The notes under the pieces are model-generated. The model worked only from the letters and a program-made list of their open reading frames with translations. It did no database searches and had not been told where the DNA came from. A stretch of 64,000 nucleotides of DNA from Hymenobacter frigidus (GTDB taxonomy: Bacteria; Bacteroidota; Bacteroidia; Cytophagales; Hymenobacteraceae): assembly GCF_014640435.1 (NCBI RefSeq), contig NZ_BMGY01000018.1, positions 20,982-84,981 on the forward strand. The letters are read 5' to 3'. Each line of letters begins with the position of its first letter. The stretch's first letter is position 1. Shown here one piece after another: positions 25,217-34,444 of the stretch. The position numbers and the translations under genes were made by a program.

Positions 25217-25972
25217 CTACCGGCCTGCCACCATCGGCTCGGCCATTTCCGCGGCTTCGTGGTGCTTTTCAAAGTGCGCATAACCCAGTACCAGGCCCCG
25301 CCAGAAGGCTTGATGGGGACTATTGTGCCGCTTCGCCAGCTCCGCTTCCGTGAGGGGAAACGGGAAAATATGCACCGGAATCAGGGCCTGCCCCGCCGCC
25401 CGGGCCGTGGCGGCCAGCAGGTATACTTCCTCAATGCCCGCATCGGTAATGGGCAGGCAGCCGATGGTGACCGCGCCGCCGTGAATGAAGATGTCGCCGC
25501 CGGGGTTGGGCTCGCCCAAGGCGCGGTCGGTGGCATTGGGGTAGTTGAGTCCCAGCGAGAGGTGGAAGTTGCTCTTGGGGTTGAACCGGTTGATTTCGTA
25601 GAAGCCCTCCGGCACCTGGAAGTCGCCGGCGCGGCGCTTGGGCCCCAGCGAGCCCGAAGCCGCTGCCAGCGGGTAGGCGTGGAGCAGCTCGAACGGGCCG
25701 CCGCCTCGGTTGCGGGCCCACACCTCCAGCTCGCGGTTGGTTTTGATGAGGCGGAACATCATTTCCAGCCGCTTAGGGTCGAGGTAACGGGTGCGCAGGC
25801 GGCTGGCTACTACTGGCCCGGTGGCCGCCTGCGCCGCCCGCACCCGCGGAAACCGTAGCTGCTGCCGCCAGAAAGCCCCGCCGCTGGAATCGGCGGGCGC
25901 GGTGCAGGACTGGGCCAGCAGTTGGCAAACGGGCAATAGCAACAGCACGCAGCACGACAAACGACGCAGCAT
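25217..25972 (-). CDS. L,D-transpeptidase (YkuD) family protein
   Basis: A 251-residue exported protein with a signal peptide (SCCVLLLLPVCQLLAQ). The catalytic region is DIFIHGGAVTIGCLPITDAGIEEVY, with the HG...GC spacing of YkuD enzymes, although the usual Ser before Gly-Cys is Ile-Gly-Cys here. These enzymes make 3-3 cross-links in peptidoglycan or attach proteins to it. The ATG at 25972 is the first ATG; an upstream TTG at 25981 is less likely. Confidence 0.85.
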   Translation of the reverse strand: MLRRLSCCVLLLLPVCQLLAQSCTAPADSSGGAFWRQQLRFPRVRAAQAATGPVVASRLRTRYLDPKRLEMMFRLIKTNRELEVWARNRGGGPFELLHAYPLAAASGSLGPKRRAGDFQVPEGFYEINRFNPKSNFHLSLGLNYPNATDRALGEPNPGGDIFIHGGAVTIGCLPITDAGIEEVYLLAATARAAGQALIPVHIFPFPLTEAELAKRHNSPHQAFWRGLVLGYAHFEKHHEAAEMAEPMVAGR

Positions 25973-26161
25973 AAACAACAACCGGAATGAGATGGACTGG
26001 CGCTACAACGGCCTTCAGGTGTTTCTATTTTGCTGGGTGTGAATTCTTCCCGAATTGGAAAGCCCTGCCTGCATTCATAACCTTGCCGTTAGGCCCATTG
26101 CCGCCCGCACCCGCTACCTTCGCAGCCCCCGCCGCCGCCGTCTCGACGGGCCTTTTTGTCC

Positions 26162-28636
26162 ATGTGTTTCCTGTCAAAAATTCGCCAATTTATCTCAGCA
26201 GGCCCCTTGTTGGTGTTGCTAGGCTGCACCGGCAGCCCCAGCACCAAGCCTGCGCCCGAGGCCCCCGGCGTGCTGCCCGGCCCTATTGCCGGTACTAGCC
26301 AAACGCTGCTTCCCAACGGCTGGAAACTCAGCCCCGCCGGCACGGCCACGCCGCTCGGCGACCTGCCGCTCAGCCTGCAGCTCAGCCCCGATGGCCGCCT
26401 GGCCGCCGTGACCAACGCCGGCTGGGGCCAGAACTCCGTGCAGCTGCTCGATGCCGCCACCGGCCAGGTGCTCGATACCCGCGTGGTGTCGGCGGCCTGG
26501 GCGGGCCTGGCCTTCGCGCCCGATGGCCGCACGCTCTACGCCTCCGGCGGCCAGCACAACCGCATCCATTGCTTCAAAATTGATGGGCAAAAGCTGCTTC
26601 CTGACAGCGCTTTTGTATTAGGTGAGAAATGGCCTAAGCGGAAAATCGGCGTGGCCGGCCTCGCCGTCGATGGGCCCCGCCAGCAGCTTTACGCCGTGAC
26701 GCGGGAGGACAATTCGCTCTACACCTTCGACCTGAAAACGCGCCGCATCCTGCGCACCCTCAAGCTGCCCGCCGAAGCCTACGGGGCCCTGCTCAGCCCC
26801 GACGGTACCCGGCTTTATATCAGCCTTTGGGGCGGCCACGCGGTGGCGGTGTACGACACCGAGCAGCACCAGCTACTGCCGAGCATCGCCGTGGAGAGCC
26901 ACCCCAACGACCTGGTGCTGACCCGCGACGGCCGCCGCCTGTTCGTGGCCAATGCCAACAGCAACTCGGTTTCGGTAATCGACACGCGCCTGAGCCGGGT
27001 GACGGAAACGCTGAATACGGCCCTGTTTCCGGCCTCGCCCACCGGCAGCACGCCCGATGGCCTCGCCCTCACTGCCGATGATTCCCAGCTGTTCATCGCC
27101 AACGCGGACAACAACTGCCTGGCCGTGTTTGATGTGCGCGAGCCGGCCGCCAGCCGGCCCCTGGGCTTCGTGCCCACCGGCTGGTACCCTACGGCGGTGC
27201 GCGTGGCCGGCAACCAGCTCCTCATCACCAACGGCAAAGGCAGCACCTCGAAACCCAACCCCAACGGCCCCAACCCGGTGCGCGACGAGGGCGAAAAAGG
27301 CGCGGGCTACATCGGTGGGCTGCTACTGGGCTCGCTCTCGCGCCTGCCCCTGCCCGATGCGGCGGCCCTGGCCACGTTCTCGGCCCAGGTGTACGCCAAC
27401 ACGCCCTTCAGCAAAGCCCGCGAGGCCGCGCCCGACGTGCCCGCCGGCAACCCCGTGCCCCAGCGCGTGGGCCAGCCCTCGCCCATCAAGCACGTCTTCT
27501 ACATCATCAAAGAAAACCGCACCTACGACCAGGTGCTGGGCGATGTGCCGGCCGGCAACGGCGACGCCAGCCTTTGCCTCTTCCCCGAAAAGGTGACGCC
27601 CAACCACCACGCCCTCACCCGGGAGTTTGTGCTGCTTGATAATTTTTACGTCGACGCCGAGGTGAGCGCCGACGGCCACAACTGGAGCACGGCCGCCTAC
27701 GCCAATGATTTCGTGGAGAAAAGCTGGCCCAGCTACTACAGCGCCCGCGGCGGCGAGTACGATTTTGAAGGCCGCCGCGGCGAAGTGGCCGAGCCCCAGG
27801 GCGGCTTTCTGTGGGACTACTGCCAGCGGGCCGGCCGCAGCTACCGCAGCTACGGCGAGTTTGTGTACAAGGGCAAAGCCAGCGTGCCAGCCATCGAGGG
27901 CCATTTTTGCGAAGACTATTCCGGCTTCGATATGAGGGTGAAGGACGTGGACCGCGAGAAAGTCTGGGAGCGGGACTTTGACCGTTTGGTGGCCGCCAGG
28001 CAGGTGCCTGCCCTCAGCATCATCCGCCTGCCCAACGACCACACGATGGGGGCCCGCAAAGGCGCGCTCAGCCCGCTCTCCTACGCGGCCGACAACGACC
28101 TCGCCCTGGGCCGCTTGATTGAGCACCTTTCCCAAAGCCCGGTCTGGAAAGAATCGGTGGTGATGATAATTGAGGACGATGCCCAGAACGGCCCCGACCA
28201 CATCGATGCTCACCGCTCCACGGCCTACCTCATCGGGCCCTACGTGCGCCGCCACGCCGTGGTGCACACCGCCTACACCACGTCCGGAATGCTGCGTACG
28301 CTGGAGCTCATCCTCGGCCTGCCGCCCATGAGCCAGTACGATGCCGCCGCCCTGCCGCTCTGGGCCTGCTTCACGCCCCGGCCCAACTTCGCGCCTTACA
28401 AGGTCCGGCCCGCCACCACGCCCCAGGACGTGCGCAACACCGCTTTCAACGCTCCCGCCCGCCGCTCCCTGAAATTTGACCTGAGCCGCGAAGATGCCGC
28501 GCCGGATTTGGCTTTCAATGAGAATATCTGGCAGGCCGTGCGCGGCGAGCACAGCCGCATGCCCGCGCCGCGCCGCAGTGCCGCTGTGCGCGAGGCCAAA
28601 GTGGAGCACGAGGAGGAGGAAGGGGAGGACGACTGA
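26162..28636 (+). CDS. YncE-like beta-propeller fused to phosphoesterase (PLC/alkaline phosphatase superfamily), lipoprotein
   Basis: An 824-residue two-domain protein. A lipobox (LLVLLGC) suggests lipidation. Residues of about 60-400 form a YncE-type propeller (LSLQLSPDGRLAAVTNAGWG, NDLVLTRDGRRLFVANANSNSVSVID). The second half is a phosphoesterase: HVFYIIKENRTYDQVLGDV and later VVMIIEDDAQNGPDHIDAHR carry metal-ligand positions of the family. This fusion is known in several phyla and its substrate is unsettled. The acidic tail (EHEEEEGEDD) is unusual. A box TACCTTCG (26113-26120) may be its -7 element. Confidence 0.85.
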   Translation: MCFLSKIRQFISAGPLLVLLGCTGSPSTKPAPEAPGVLPGPIAGTSQTLLPNGWKLSPAGTATPLGDLPLSLQLSPDGRLAAVTNAGWGQNSVQLLDAATGQVLDTRVVSAAWAGLAFAPDGRTLYASGGQHNRIHCFKIDGQKLLPDSAFVLGEKWPKRKIGVAGLAVDGPRQQLYAVTREDNSLYTFDLKTRRILRTLKLPAEAYGALLSPDGTRLYISLWGGHAVAVYDTEQHQLLPSIAVESHPNDLVLTRDGRRLFVANANSNSVSVIDTRLSRVTETLNTALFPASPTGSTPDGLALTADDSQLFIANADNNCLAVFDVREPAASRPLGFVPTGWYPTAVRVAGNQLLITNGKGSTSKPNPNGPNPVRDEGEKGAGYIGGLLLGSLSRLPLPDAAALATFSAQVYANTPFSKAREAAPDVPAGNPVPQRVGQPSPIKHVFYIIKENRTYDQVLGDVPAGNGDASLCLFPEKVTPNHHALTREFVLLDNFYVDAEVSADGHNWSTAAYANDFVEKSWPSYYSARGGEYDFEGRRGEVAEPQGGFLWDYCQRAGRSYRSYGEFVYKGKASVPAIEGHFCEDYSGFDMRVKDVDREKVWERDFDRLVAARQVPALSIIRLPNDHTMGARKGALSPLSYAADNDLALGRLIEHLSQSPVWKESVVMIIEDDAQNGPDHIDAHRSTAYLIGPYVRRHAVVHTAYTTSGMLRTLELILGLPPMSQYDAAALPLWACFTPRPNFAPYKVRPATTPQDVRNTAFNAPARRSLKFDLSREDAAPDLAFNENIWQAVRGEHSRMPAPRRSAAVREAKVEHEEEEGEDD

Positions 28637-28643
28637 ACGAAAA

Positions 28644-28839
28644 CTCCCCTCCTTACCAAAGGAGGGGATGCTGACGCAAAGCGTCAGCTGGGGTGGTGGC
28701 ACCGCAGGGTAGGCGTTGAACGGTGGCCGAACGATTCAAAGCCTTGGTTGTTCGCTCATCGTTCAACGCCCGCCCTCCGGTGGCACCACCCCCGTCCGGG
28801 CCTGCGGCTCGAACATTCCCTCCTTGGTAAGGAGGGGAG
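28644..28839. repeat. large intergenic inverted repeat (CTCCCCTCCTTACC ends)
   Basis: CTCCCCTCCTTACCAA (28644-28659) pairs with TTGGTAAGGAGGGGAG (28824-28839). Inside, GGTGGTGGCACC pairs with GGTGGCACCACC, and GCGTTGAACG (28713-28722) pairs with CGTTCAACGC (28760-28769). It forms a nested 196-bp foldback between two plus-strand genes. Confidence 0.7.
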
Positions 28840-28865
28840 CCTTTCGTTTTACATTCTCATGATAC

Positions 28866-29534
28866 ATGCAGCTCAAGCCCCTCTTTACCTTTCTTAGCAG
28901 CCTCGCCAAACACAACGAACGGCCTTGGTTCCAGGAGCGCAAAGCCACCTACGACCAGCTGCGGGCGCCTTTTGAAGAGGACGCCGAATTCTGGGCCCGT
29001 GGCCTGGCGCAGCTCGACCCGGCCCTGGCCAGCGCCGAAGGCCGCAAAAGCCTCTTTCGCATCTACCGCGACGTGCGCTTCAGCAAGAACAAGGACCCGT
29101 ACAAGACGCATTTTTCGGCCTACTTCACCGCCGGCCCCAGCAAGGACATTGACTCGCCGGGCTACTACCTGCAGCTCGGGCCCAACGGCCAGACCATGGT
29201 TGCGGGTGGCCTCTACATGCCCGACAAAACCCAGCTGGCCGCCATCCGTCAGGAAATTGACTACAACGCCGCCGAGCTGAAGGCCATTCTGGCCGCGCCC
29301 GATTTTCAGCGCTACTTCGGTGGAGTAGGCGGCGACAAGCTCAAAAAGGCTCCCGCCGCCTACTCCACCGACCACCCTGAAATCGAGCTACTGCGGCACA
29401 AGGGTTTCGTGGCCGTATACCATATCGCTGATGCCGACGTGCTGGCGCATCCCGATTTTCGGGCCCATGTGCTGGAGGTGTTTGCCGCTATGGTGCCGCT
29501 CTGCCAATTTCTGCGCCGGGCCGTGGAGGTGTAG
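28866..29534 (+). CDS. DUF2461 domain-containing protein
   Basis: A 222-residue cytoplasmic protein that matches DUF2461 along its full length. Evidence is the start FLSSLAKHNERPWFQERKATYDQL, the central block FRIYRDVRFSKNKDPYKTHF, and GYYLQLGPNGQTMVAGGLYMP. The family is widespread and has no established biochemical role. It is flanked on both sides by large inverted repeats, so it is probably transcribed alone. Confidence 0.88.
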   Translation: MQLKPLFTFLSSLAKHNERPWFQERKATYDQLRAPFEEDAEFWARGLAQLDPALASAEGRKSLFRIYRDVRFSKNKDPYKTHFSAYFTAGPSKDIDSPGYYLQLGPNGQTMVAGGLYMPDKTQLAAIRQEIDYNAAELKAILAAPDFQRYFGGVGGDKLKKAPAAYSTDHPEIELLRHKGFVAVYHIADADVLAHPDFRAHVLEVFAAMVPLCQFLRRAVEV

Positions 29535-29542
29535 CGCGTTCA

Positions 29543-29667
29543 CCTCACCCCTGACCCCCTCTCCAAAAAAGAGGGGGCACCGGTTCGTGAGGATGATTGT
29601 TCAGATGAAATCGTTAGGAGAAAAGCCGATGCCCCCTCTTTTTTGGAGAGGGGGTCAGGGGGTGAGG
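29543..29667. repeat. intergenic inverted repeat (CCTCACCCCTGACCCCC ends)
   Basis: Positions 29543-29578 and 29631-29667 are reverse complements apart from one extra G and include the run CCCCTCTCCAAAAAAGAGG. The T6 or A6 runs next to the GC stem could terminate transcription in both directions between the convergent genes. Confidence 0.7.
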
Positions 29668-29678
29668 TCAGCCACGCC

Positions 29679-30182
29679 TTACCACTTCAGTAGTTCTTGC
29701 TCATGGCCGGCGCGGAAGAGGGCACTCTGCTTCTGGCCGTTCGCCTCGATGTTTACAATGTTCATCTGGTCGCCGAAGGCTTCCAGGAGCATGGCCTGGC
29801 GCAGCTTCACGGCGCTCATCGGGCTCGGCAACGTCACTTTGCAGTAGAACCAGTAGCCGTCGTTTTCGGCCTGCATTCCCAGCACCTGCAGCGGGAGCGG
29901 GGCCCCGGCCGGCGTGCTCACCTGCAAAGTGCGCTGCATGTAGGCAGTGGCTAGCACCAGCGGGCGCGGCGCGGCATCGGTCAGGTTTACGTGGGTGGGC
30001 TGGCCTTGCGAGAGGGCTTTTTCGAAGTCGTCGGTAAAGACTTTTACCGAGATTTCGAGCTGCTTTTTGGCGGCGTTGTAGCGCAGCTCCGTGATGGTAG
30101 AATGGTAGGCGTGCAGTGCCGGCCCCGCCCCAGCCAGCGGAAACAGCAGCAGCACAGCAGCTAAGGCAACAAGCAGACGCAT
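29679..30182 (-). CDS. DUF6702-family exported protein
   Basis: A 167-residue protein with a signal peptide (LLVALAAVLLLFPLAGAG) followed by HAYHSTITELRYNAAKKQLEI and VKVFTDDFEKAL, the signature stretch of DUF6702. The family is confined mainly to Bacteroidota, with unknown function. Normal length. It lies on the same strand as rseP and dxr but is separated from rseP by a long repeat. Confidence 0.82.
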   Translation of the reverse strand: MRLLVALAAVLLLFPLAGAGPALHAYHSTITELRYNAAKKQLEISVKVFTDDFEKALSQGQPTHVNLTDAAPRPLVLATAYMQRTLQVSTPAGAPLPLQVLGMQAENDGYWFYCKVTLPSPMSAVKLRQAMLLEAFGDQMNIVNIEANGQKQSALFRAGHEQELLKW

Positions 30183-30218
30183 AATTGGGGATATTAGGAT
30201 TCGGATAAATTAGCAATA

Positions 30219-30324
30219 AACAGAACGTCATGCTGAGCGAAGTCGAAGCATCTCTACCGCGCAACTAATCTCATTTAGTGTGGCGGTAGGGATGCTTCGA
30301 CTTCGCTCAGCATGACGTTCTGTT
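30219..30324. repeat. long palindromic repeat (GTCATGCTGAGC family), 34-bp perfect arms
   Basis: Positions 30219-30252 and 30291-30324 are exact reverse complements. The outer arm reads AACAGAACGTCATGCTGAGC. It is a sibling of the elements at 18257-18360 and 63604-63685. Confidence 0.85.
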
Positions 30325-30349
30325 GGTAGTTCGAAGAACCGGTTTCAGT

Positions 30350-31693
30350 CTAATTAAACAGCTTCATTATCTGCTTGAATACCAAAACATAAGCCATCAG
30401 GGCCAGAATCAGGAACGTGCCCACGCGCTGGGCTCCTTCCAGAAACTTGTCCGATGGCTTGCGGCGCAGAATCATTTCGTAGAGCAGGAAAACCACGTGG
30501 CCGCCGTCGAGGGCCGGGATGGGCAGCAGGTTCATAAAGGCCAGCACCATGCTCAGCGAGCCGGTGAGCGTCCAGAACCGCACCCAGTCCCACTGGCCGC
30601 CGTACTGCTGCGCGATTTCGACTGGTCCGCCCATGCTGGCCCCGAACGAGGCCTGACCCTTGAAAATTTTGCCGAATGCTCGGGCCTGCGCCCCAATCAC
30701 CCCAAAAGCCGCTTCTGCCCCGCGCGGGATAGATTGCACGGCCCCGAAAGTGCGGGTGCTGAACTTCAGGTCGGGCTTCTGCTCGAAGCCGATGTGGCCT
30801 TCGCCGTCCACTTTCACCGGGAGGGTCAGGGTTTGGTCCTTGCGCAGGATGGTCAGCGGCGTTTCCTTGTTGGCGTTGACTTTCAGGGCTTTCTGCAGCT
30901 CGTCGAAATACATAATTGGCGTGCCGGCCACGGCCGTTACCCGGTCGCCCACCTGCAGGCCGGCTTTGGAAGCGGGGGCGCCCGCAATCACGCGGCCCAC
31001 CGAGAAGGGAGCCCGGGGCAGCACAAACAGGCTGTCGCCCTGCTTGCCCAGCTTGTCCATGATGTTGTTCGGAACGTTCAGGTCCAGCAGCTGGCCGTTG
31101 CGCTCCACGGTGTAGAAGCTGTTGTTGCCGAGAATGACCTCGGGGCGGCGCACGTCATCGAATTCCTCGAAGGGCCGGCCGTTGATTTTCACGATTTTAT
31201 CACCCGTCCGGAAGCCGATTTCCCGGCCCAGGCCGTTGGGCAGCACGCCGAAGCGGGCCTCCGAAGCGGGCAGGTAGCTTTCGCCAAACTTGAAGGTGAG
31301 GGCCGCGAAAATGATGATGCCCGTGATGACGTTCATGATAATGCCGCCGAGCATCACCAGGAGCCGTTGCCAGGCGGGCTTGCCCCGGAACTCGTCGGCC
31401 TTCGGCGGGCCAGCCAGGGCCGAGGCGTCCTGCGTCTCGTCAATCATGCCGTGAATCTGCACGTAGCCGCCCAGCGGAAACCAGCCGATGCCGTACTCCG
31501 TTTCGCCCACTTTTTTCTTGAACAGGGCGAAATTCATCACCCCGGGCATGGGAAACAGGAAGTCGAAAAAGATGTAGAACTTATCGACCCGAATTTTAAA
31601 GAGCTTGGCGAAGGCAAAATGGCCGAATTCGTGTAAGCCAACGAGGATAGAAAGGGCCAGCACCAGCTGGCCAATCATGGTGAGAATTTCCAA
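30350..31693 (-). CDS. rseP: site-2 zinc metalloprotease RseP
   Basis: A 447-residue inner-membrane intramembrane protease. The zinc motif HEFGH lies in the first helix (ILVGLHEFGHFAFAK), and the second metal ligand lies in NLLPIPALDGGHV near the C-terminus. One or two PDZ domains are in between (VIAGAPASKAGLQVGDRV). It probably cuts anti-sigma factors during envelope stress. The TTG at 31693 is used because the resulting MEILTMIGQ matches relatives; an ATG five codons later is the alternative. dxr lies upstream on the same strand, an order common in this phylum. Confidence 0.92.
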   Translation of the reverse strand: MEILTMIGQLVLALSILVGLHEFGHFAFAKLFKIRVDKFYIFFDFLFPMPGVMNFALFKKKVGETEYGIGWFPLGGYVQIHGMIDETQDASALAGPPKADEFRGKPAWQRLLVMLGGIIMNVITGIIIFAALTFKFGESYLPASEARFGVLPNGLGREIGFRTGDKIVKINGRPFEEFDDVRRPEVILGNNSFYTVERNGQLLDLNVPNNIMDKLGKQGDSLFVLPRAPFSVGRVIAGAPASKAGLQVGDRVTAVAGTPIMYFDELQKALKVNANKETPLTILRKDQTLTLPVKVDGEGHIGFEQKPDLKFSTRTFGAVQSIPRGAEAAFGVIGAQARAFGKIFKGQASFGASMGGPVEIAQQYGGQWDWVRFWTLTGSLSMVLAFMNLLPIPALDGGHVVFLLYEMILRRKPSDKFLEGAQRVGTFLILALMAYVLVFKQIMKLFN

Positions 31694-31710
31694 GGGAAGT
31701 TTATTTGTCT

Positions 31711-31812
31711 GTCATCCTAAGCGCGGCGAAGTACCTTATCACGCCAGCGCTTTGGGGTTAGTGTTTCTGATGAAGGCAGCCGTGATAAGATGCTTTCTTC
31801 GTCAGCAGGACA
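31711..31812. repeat. imperfect palindromic repeat between dxr and rseP
   Basis: GTCATCCTAAGC at the left and CTTATCACG with CGTGATAAG inside (31735-31789) form an imperfect foldback. The text GCGGCGAAGTACCTTATCACG relates it to the repeat at 9234-9348. Confidence 0.5.
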
Positions 31813-31819
31813 ATTATTA

Positions 31820-32986
31820 TTAGAGAAGTGTTGCAGCTACCCGGCGTGTTTCGGCATCGGTAGCCACCAAATCGGCCAATAACGGCTCCGCAAGGTACGA
31901 TACCCGTGCCAGGCACTCCGACACGAGGTCCGACATCTGCCGAAAGCCGACCTGGTCCCGCAGGAAAGCGGCTACGGCCACCTCGTTGGCCGCGTTGAGC
32001 ACGCACGGCGCGTTGCCGCCCCGGCGCATGGCCCCAAAGGCCAGCTCCAGGTTGGGGAACGCCACGCGGTCGGGCGCTTCGAAGGTGAGCGTTGGGTAAT
32101 CGAGAAACGAGAAGCGTGGGAAGGTGTTGGCCAGTCGCTGCGGGTAGCCCAGGGCGTACTGAATGGGCAGCTTCATGTCGGGCAGGCCGAGTTGGGCTTT
32201 CAGCGAGCCGTCCTCGAACTGCACCAGCGAGTGCACGATGCTTTGGGGGTGCACCACCACGTCAATCTGCTCATTGGTGAGCCCGAACAGCCACTTGGCC
32301 TCAATCACCTCCAAGCCCTTATTCATGAGCGAGGCCGAGTCGATGGTGATTTTCGCGCCCATGTCCCAGTTGGGGTGCTTCAGGGCCTGGGCCTTGGTCA
32401 CGGCCTCCATCTGCTGGGCCGAGCGACCCCGAAAAGGCCCGCCGGATGCCGTGAGAATGATTTTCTCGATGGGATTCTGCGCCTCGCCCACCAAGCACTG
32501 AAAGATGGCCGAATGCTCGGAATCGACGGGCAGCAGGCGCACGTTGTGCTGCTGCACCAGGCCCGTAATCAGCTCGCCGGCAACTACCAGGGTTTCTTTG
32601 TTGGCCAGCGCAATGTCTTTGCCGGCCCGGATGGCGGCCACCGTGGGCAGCAGCCCGGCGTAGCCCATCAGGGCCGTGAGCACAATGTCGATTTCGGGCC
32701 GGGTCACGACTTCGGCCAGGGCGGCCGCGCCGGCCAGGACTTCGGTTTCGGGCTGGTCGGCCAGGGCCGCTTTCAGAGGCTGGTAAAAGCTGTCGTCGCC
32801 GATAACCACCACGGCCGGCCGAAACTCGCGGGCCTGCTGCGCCAATAGCTCCCATTGCCGCTGCGCGCTCAGCACCGCCACGCGGAACCGGCCCGGCTGC
32901 TGCCGCACCACTTCCAGCGCCTGCGTACCAATGGAGCCCGTGGCCCCCAGCAAGGCCAGCGTTTTCACCTCATTATTTTCAACCAT
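31820..32986 (-). CDS. dxr: 1-deoxy-D-xylulose-5-phosphate reductoisomerase
   Basis: A 388-residue enzyme of the MEP isoprenoid pathway that turns DXP into methylerythritol phosphate using NADPH. It has the nucleotide-binding start LALLGATGSIGTQALEVV. The metal and substrate region is LLPVDSEHSAIFQCLVGE, then ILTASGGPFRG and the conserved MNKGLEVIEAKWLF. Length is normal. The ATG at 32986 begins the family-like N-terminus; the longer frame is not supported. It lies upstream of rseP on the same strand. Confidence 0.95.
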   Translation of the reverse strand: MVENNEVKTLALLGATGSIGTQALEVVRQQPGRFRVAVLSAQRQWELLAQQAREFRPAVVVIGDDSFYQPLKAALADQPETEVLAGAAALAEVVTRPEIDIVLTALMGYAGLLPTVAAIRAGKDIALANKETLVVAGELITGLVQQHNVRLLPVDSEHSAIFQCLVGEAQNPIEKIILTASGGPFRGRSAQQMEAVTKAQALKHPNWDMGAKITIDSASLMNKGLEVIEAKWLFGLTNEQIDVVVHPQSIVHSLVQFEDGSLKAQLGLPDMKLPIQYALGYPQRLANTFPRFSFLDYPTLTFEAPDRVAFPNLELAFGAMRRGGNAPCVLNAANEVAVAAFLRDQVGFRQMSDLVSECLARVSYLAEPLLADLVATDAETRRVAATLL

Positions 32987-33041
32987 AATGCTACTAAACA
33001 CGGAAACGCCGCAAAAGTACGGTGCCTCGGCGCTCATGGGC

Positions 33042-33190
33042 CTACACCCACTTTAAAGTAGTAGCTACAAACTGGTTAATGATGCCCACAATTGCCTCGG
33101 CTTCCTGCGCCACGGTGGCTGCCGGTGGGGGCAGTCCGTTTGGCCAGCGCGGTGAGGTGAGCCGCGTCGTTGGTTGGAATCAGGCAATTT
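33042..33190 (-). pseudogene. possible decayed gene fragment
   Basis: The minus strand contains NDAAHLTALAKRTAPTGS in one frame and then VAQEAEAIVGIINQFVATT in the next, ending in a stop at 33042. Both pieces look like helical protein sequence, which suggests a gene tail with a frameshift. No family recognised. Confidence 0.25.
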
Positions 33191-33274
33191 GGGTAGCATG
33201 AGATTGTGGGATTATGCAGAAAAGCCCTGCTGTGATTGCCCAAACGAGGCCTTTTCGCAGGCTGCGTCGCCGCC

Positions 33275-33282
33275 TATCTTTG
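33275..33282 (+). promoter_or_regulatory. -7 promoter element (TATCTTTG)
   Basis: TATCTTTG matches TAnnTTTG exactly, with TTTTCG about 19-20 bases upstream as a possible -33 box. It lies only 4 bases before the GTG used as the start of the flavoprotein gene, so the mRNA may be leaderless. Confidence 0.45.
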
Positions 33283-33286
33283 GCTT

Positions 33287-34444
33287 GTGCTTTCTCCTGT
33301 TACTACTTACGACGTTGCCATCATCGGTGCGGGCCCGGCCGGTACGGCCTGTGCGTTGGCCCTGCGCCAGAGCGGCCTGCGTGTGGCGCTGCTGGATAAA
33401 GCCCAGTTCCCGCGCGACAAAGTGTGCGGCGATGCCATTCCCGGCCACGCCCTGAAGGCTCTGCGCCAGCTCGACCCCGCCTTTGCCGATGGCCTCTGGC
33501 AGCTTCAGCCGCTCGATGCCGTGCAGCAGTCGCGCCTCGTGGCCCCCAACGGCGACAGCCTCTGGATGCGCTGGAAGCTGCCCAGCTTCAACAGCCCCCG
33601 CACGGATTTCGACGCGGCGTTGCTGGCTCTGGTACGTGCTCATTCGCCGGCCGAAATCCGGGAAAATACGGGCCTGAAAACCCTGTGCATCGAAGCCGAC
33701 CACGTCCGGCTAATCACCACTGACGGCACCGAAATAACCTGTCGGCTGGTCATTGGCTGCGACGGGGCCAACTCCGTGGTGCGCCGCCAGCTGCTGCCCG
33801 CGCCGCTCGACCGTGCCCACCACTGCGCCGGTGTGCGGGCCTACTTCAGCAACATCAAAGGAGCCCAGGCTGGCCTCACCGAGTACTTTTTTACCAAAGA
33901 CTACCTGCAAGGCTACCTCTGGATTTTCCCCGTCGGCCAGGGCGTGTACAACGTGGGCCTGGGCATGCTCTCCGAAACGGTAGCCAAACACAAAGTCGAT
34001 TTGAAGCAGGTGCTGCCCGAGCTGCTGGCCACGCATCCGGCGCTGGCCGGCCGCTTCGATGGGGCGCAGCAGCACGGCCGCATCCAGGGTTTTGGCCTGC
34101 CGCTGGGCGGCGGGCGCACGGTGCCGATGAGTGGCCCCCGCTTCCTGCTCTGTGGCGACGCCGCTTCGCTCATCGACCCTATCCAGGGCCACGGCATCGA
34201 CACGGCCATGCAGAGTGGCATTCTGGCGGCTGCCCAAGCCGTGGCCTGCTTCGCGAAGCAGGATTTTAGCGCCGATTTCATCAAGCAGTACGACGCGCAG
34301 GTGGCCCAAAAAATCAGTCGGAAGCTGACCAAAAGCTACCGCCTCATGCGCTTCCTCAGCAACAAGCCGTGGCTGGTGAACGCCGGCGTGCGCCTGGCGC
34401 GGGTGCCGGGCCTGAAGCCCTGGGTGCAGAAGGCAATAGGGTAG
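33287..34444 (+). CDS. geranylgeranyl-reductase-type FAD-dependent oxidoreductase
   Basis: A 385-residue flavoprotein. The FAD-binding motif is DVAIIGAGPAGTACALALRQ at the N-terminus, followed by KVCGDAIPGHALKAL, typical of the geranylgeranyl-reductase family. LVIGCDGANSVVRRQL and RFLLCGDAASLIDPIQGHGID supply the later FAD contacts. These enzymes saturate isoprenoid chains or act on related lipids; the substrate here is unknown. The GTG at 33287 brings the FAD motif near residue 9; the frame continues upstream but passes through a promoter-like box. Confidence 0.85.
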   Translation: MLSPVTTYDVAIIGAGPAGTACALALRQSGLRVALLDKAQFPRDKVCGDAIPGHALKALRQLDPAFADGLWQLQPLDAVQQSRLVAPNGDSLWMRWKLPSFNSPRTDFDAALLALVRAHSPAEIRENTGLKTLCIEADHVRLITTDGTEITCRLVIGCDGANSVVRRQLLPAPLDRAHHCAGVRAYFSNIKGAQAGLTEYFFTKDYLQGYLWIFPVGQGVYNVGLGMLSETVAKHKVDLKQVLPELLATHPALAGRFDGAQQHGRIQGFGLPLGGGRTVPMSGPRFLLCGDAASLIDPIQGHGIDTAMQSGILAAAQAVACFAKQDFSADFIKQYDAQVAQKISRKLTKSYRLMRFLSNKPWLVNAGVRLARVPGLKPWVQKAIG

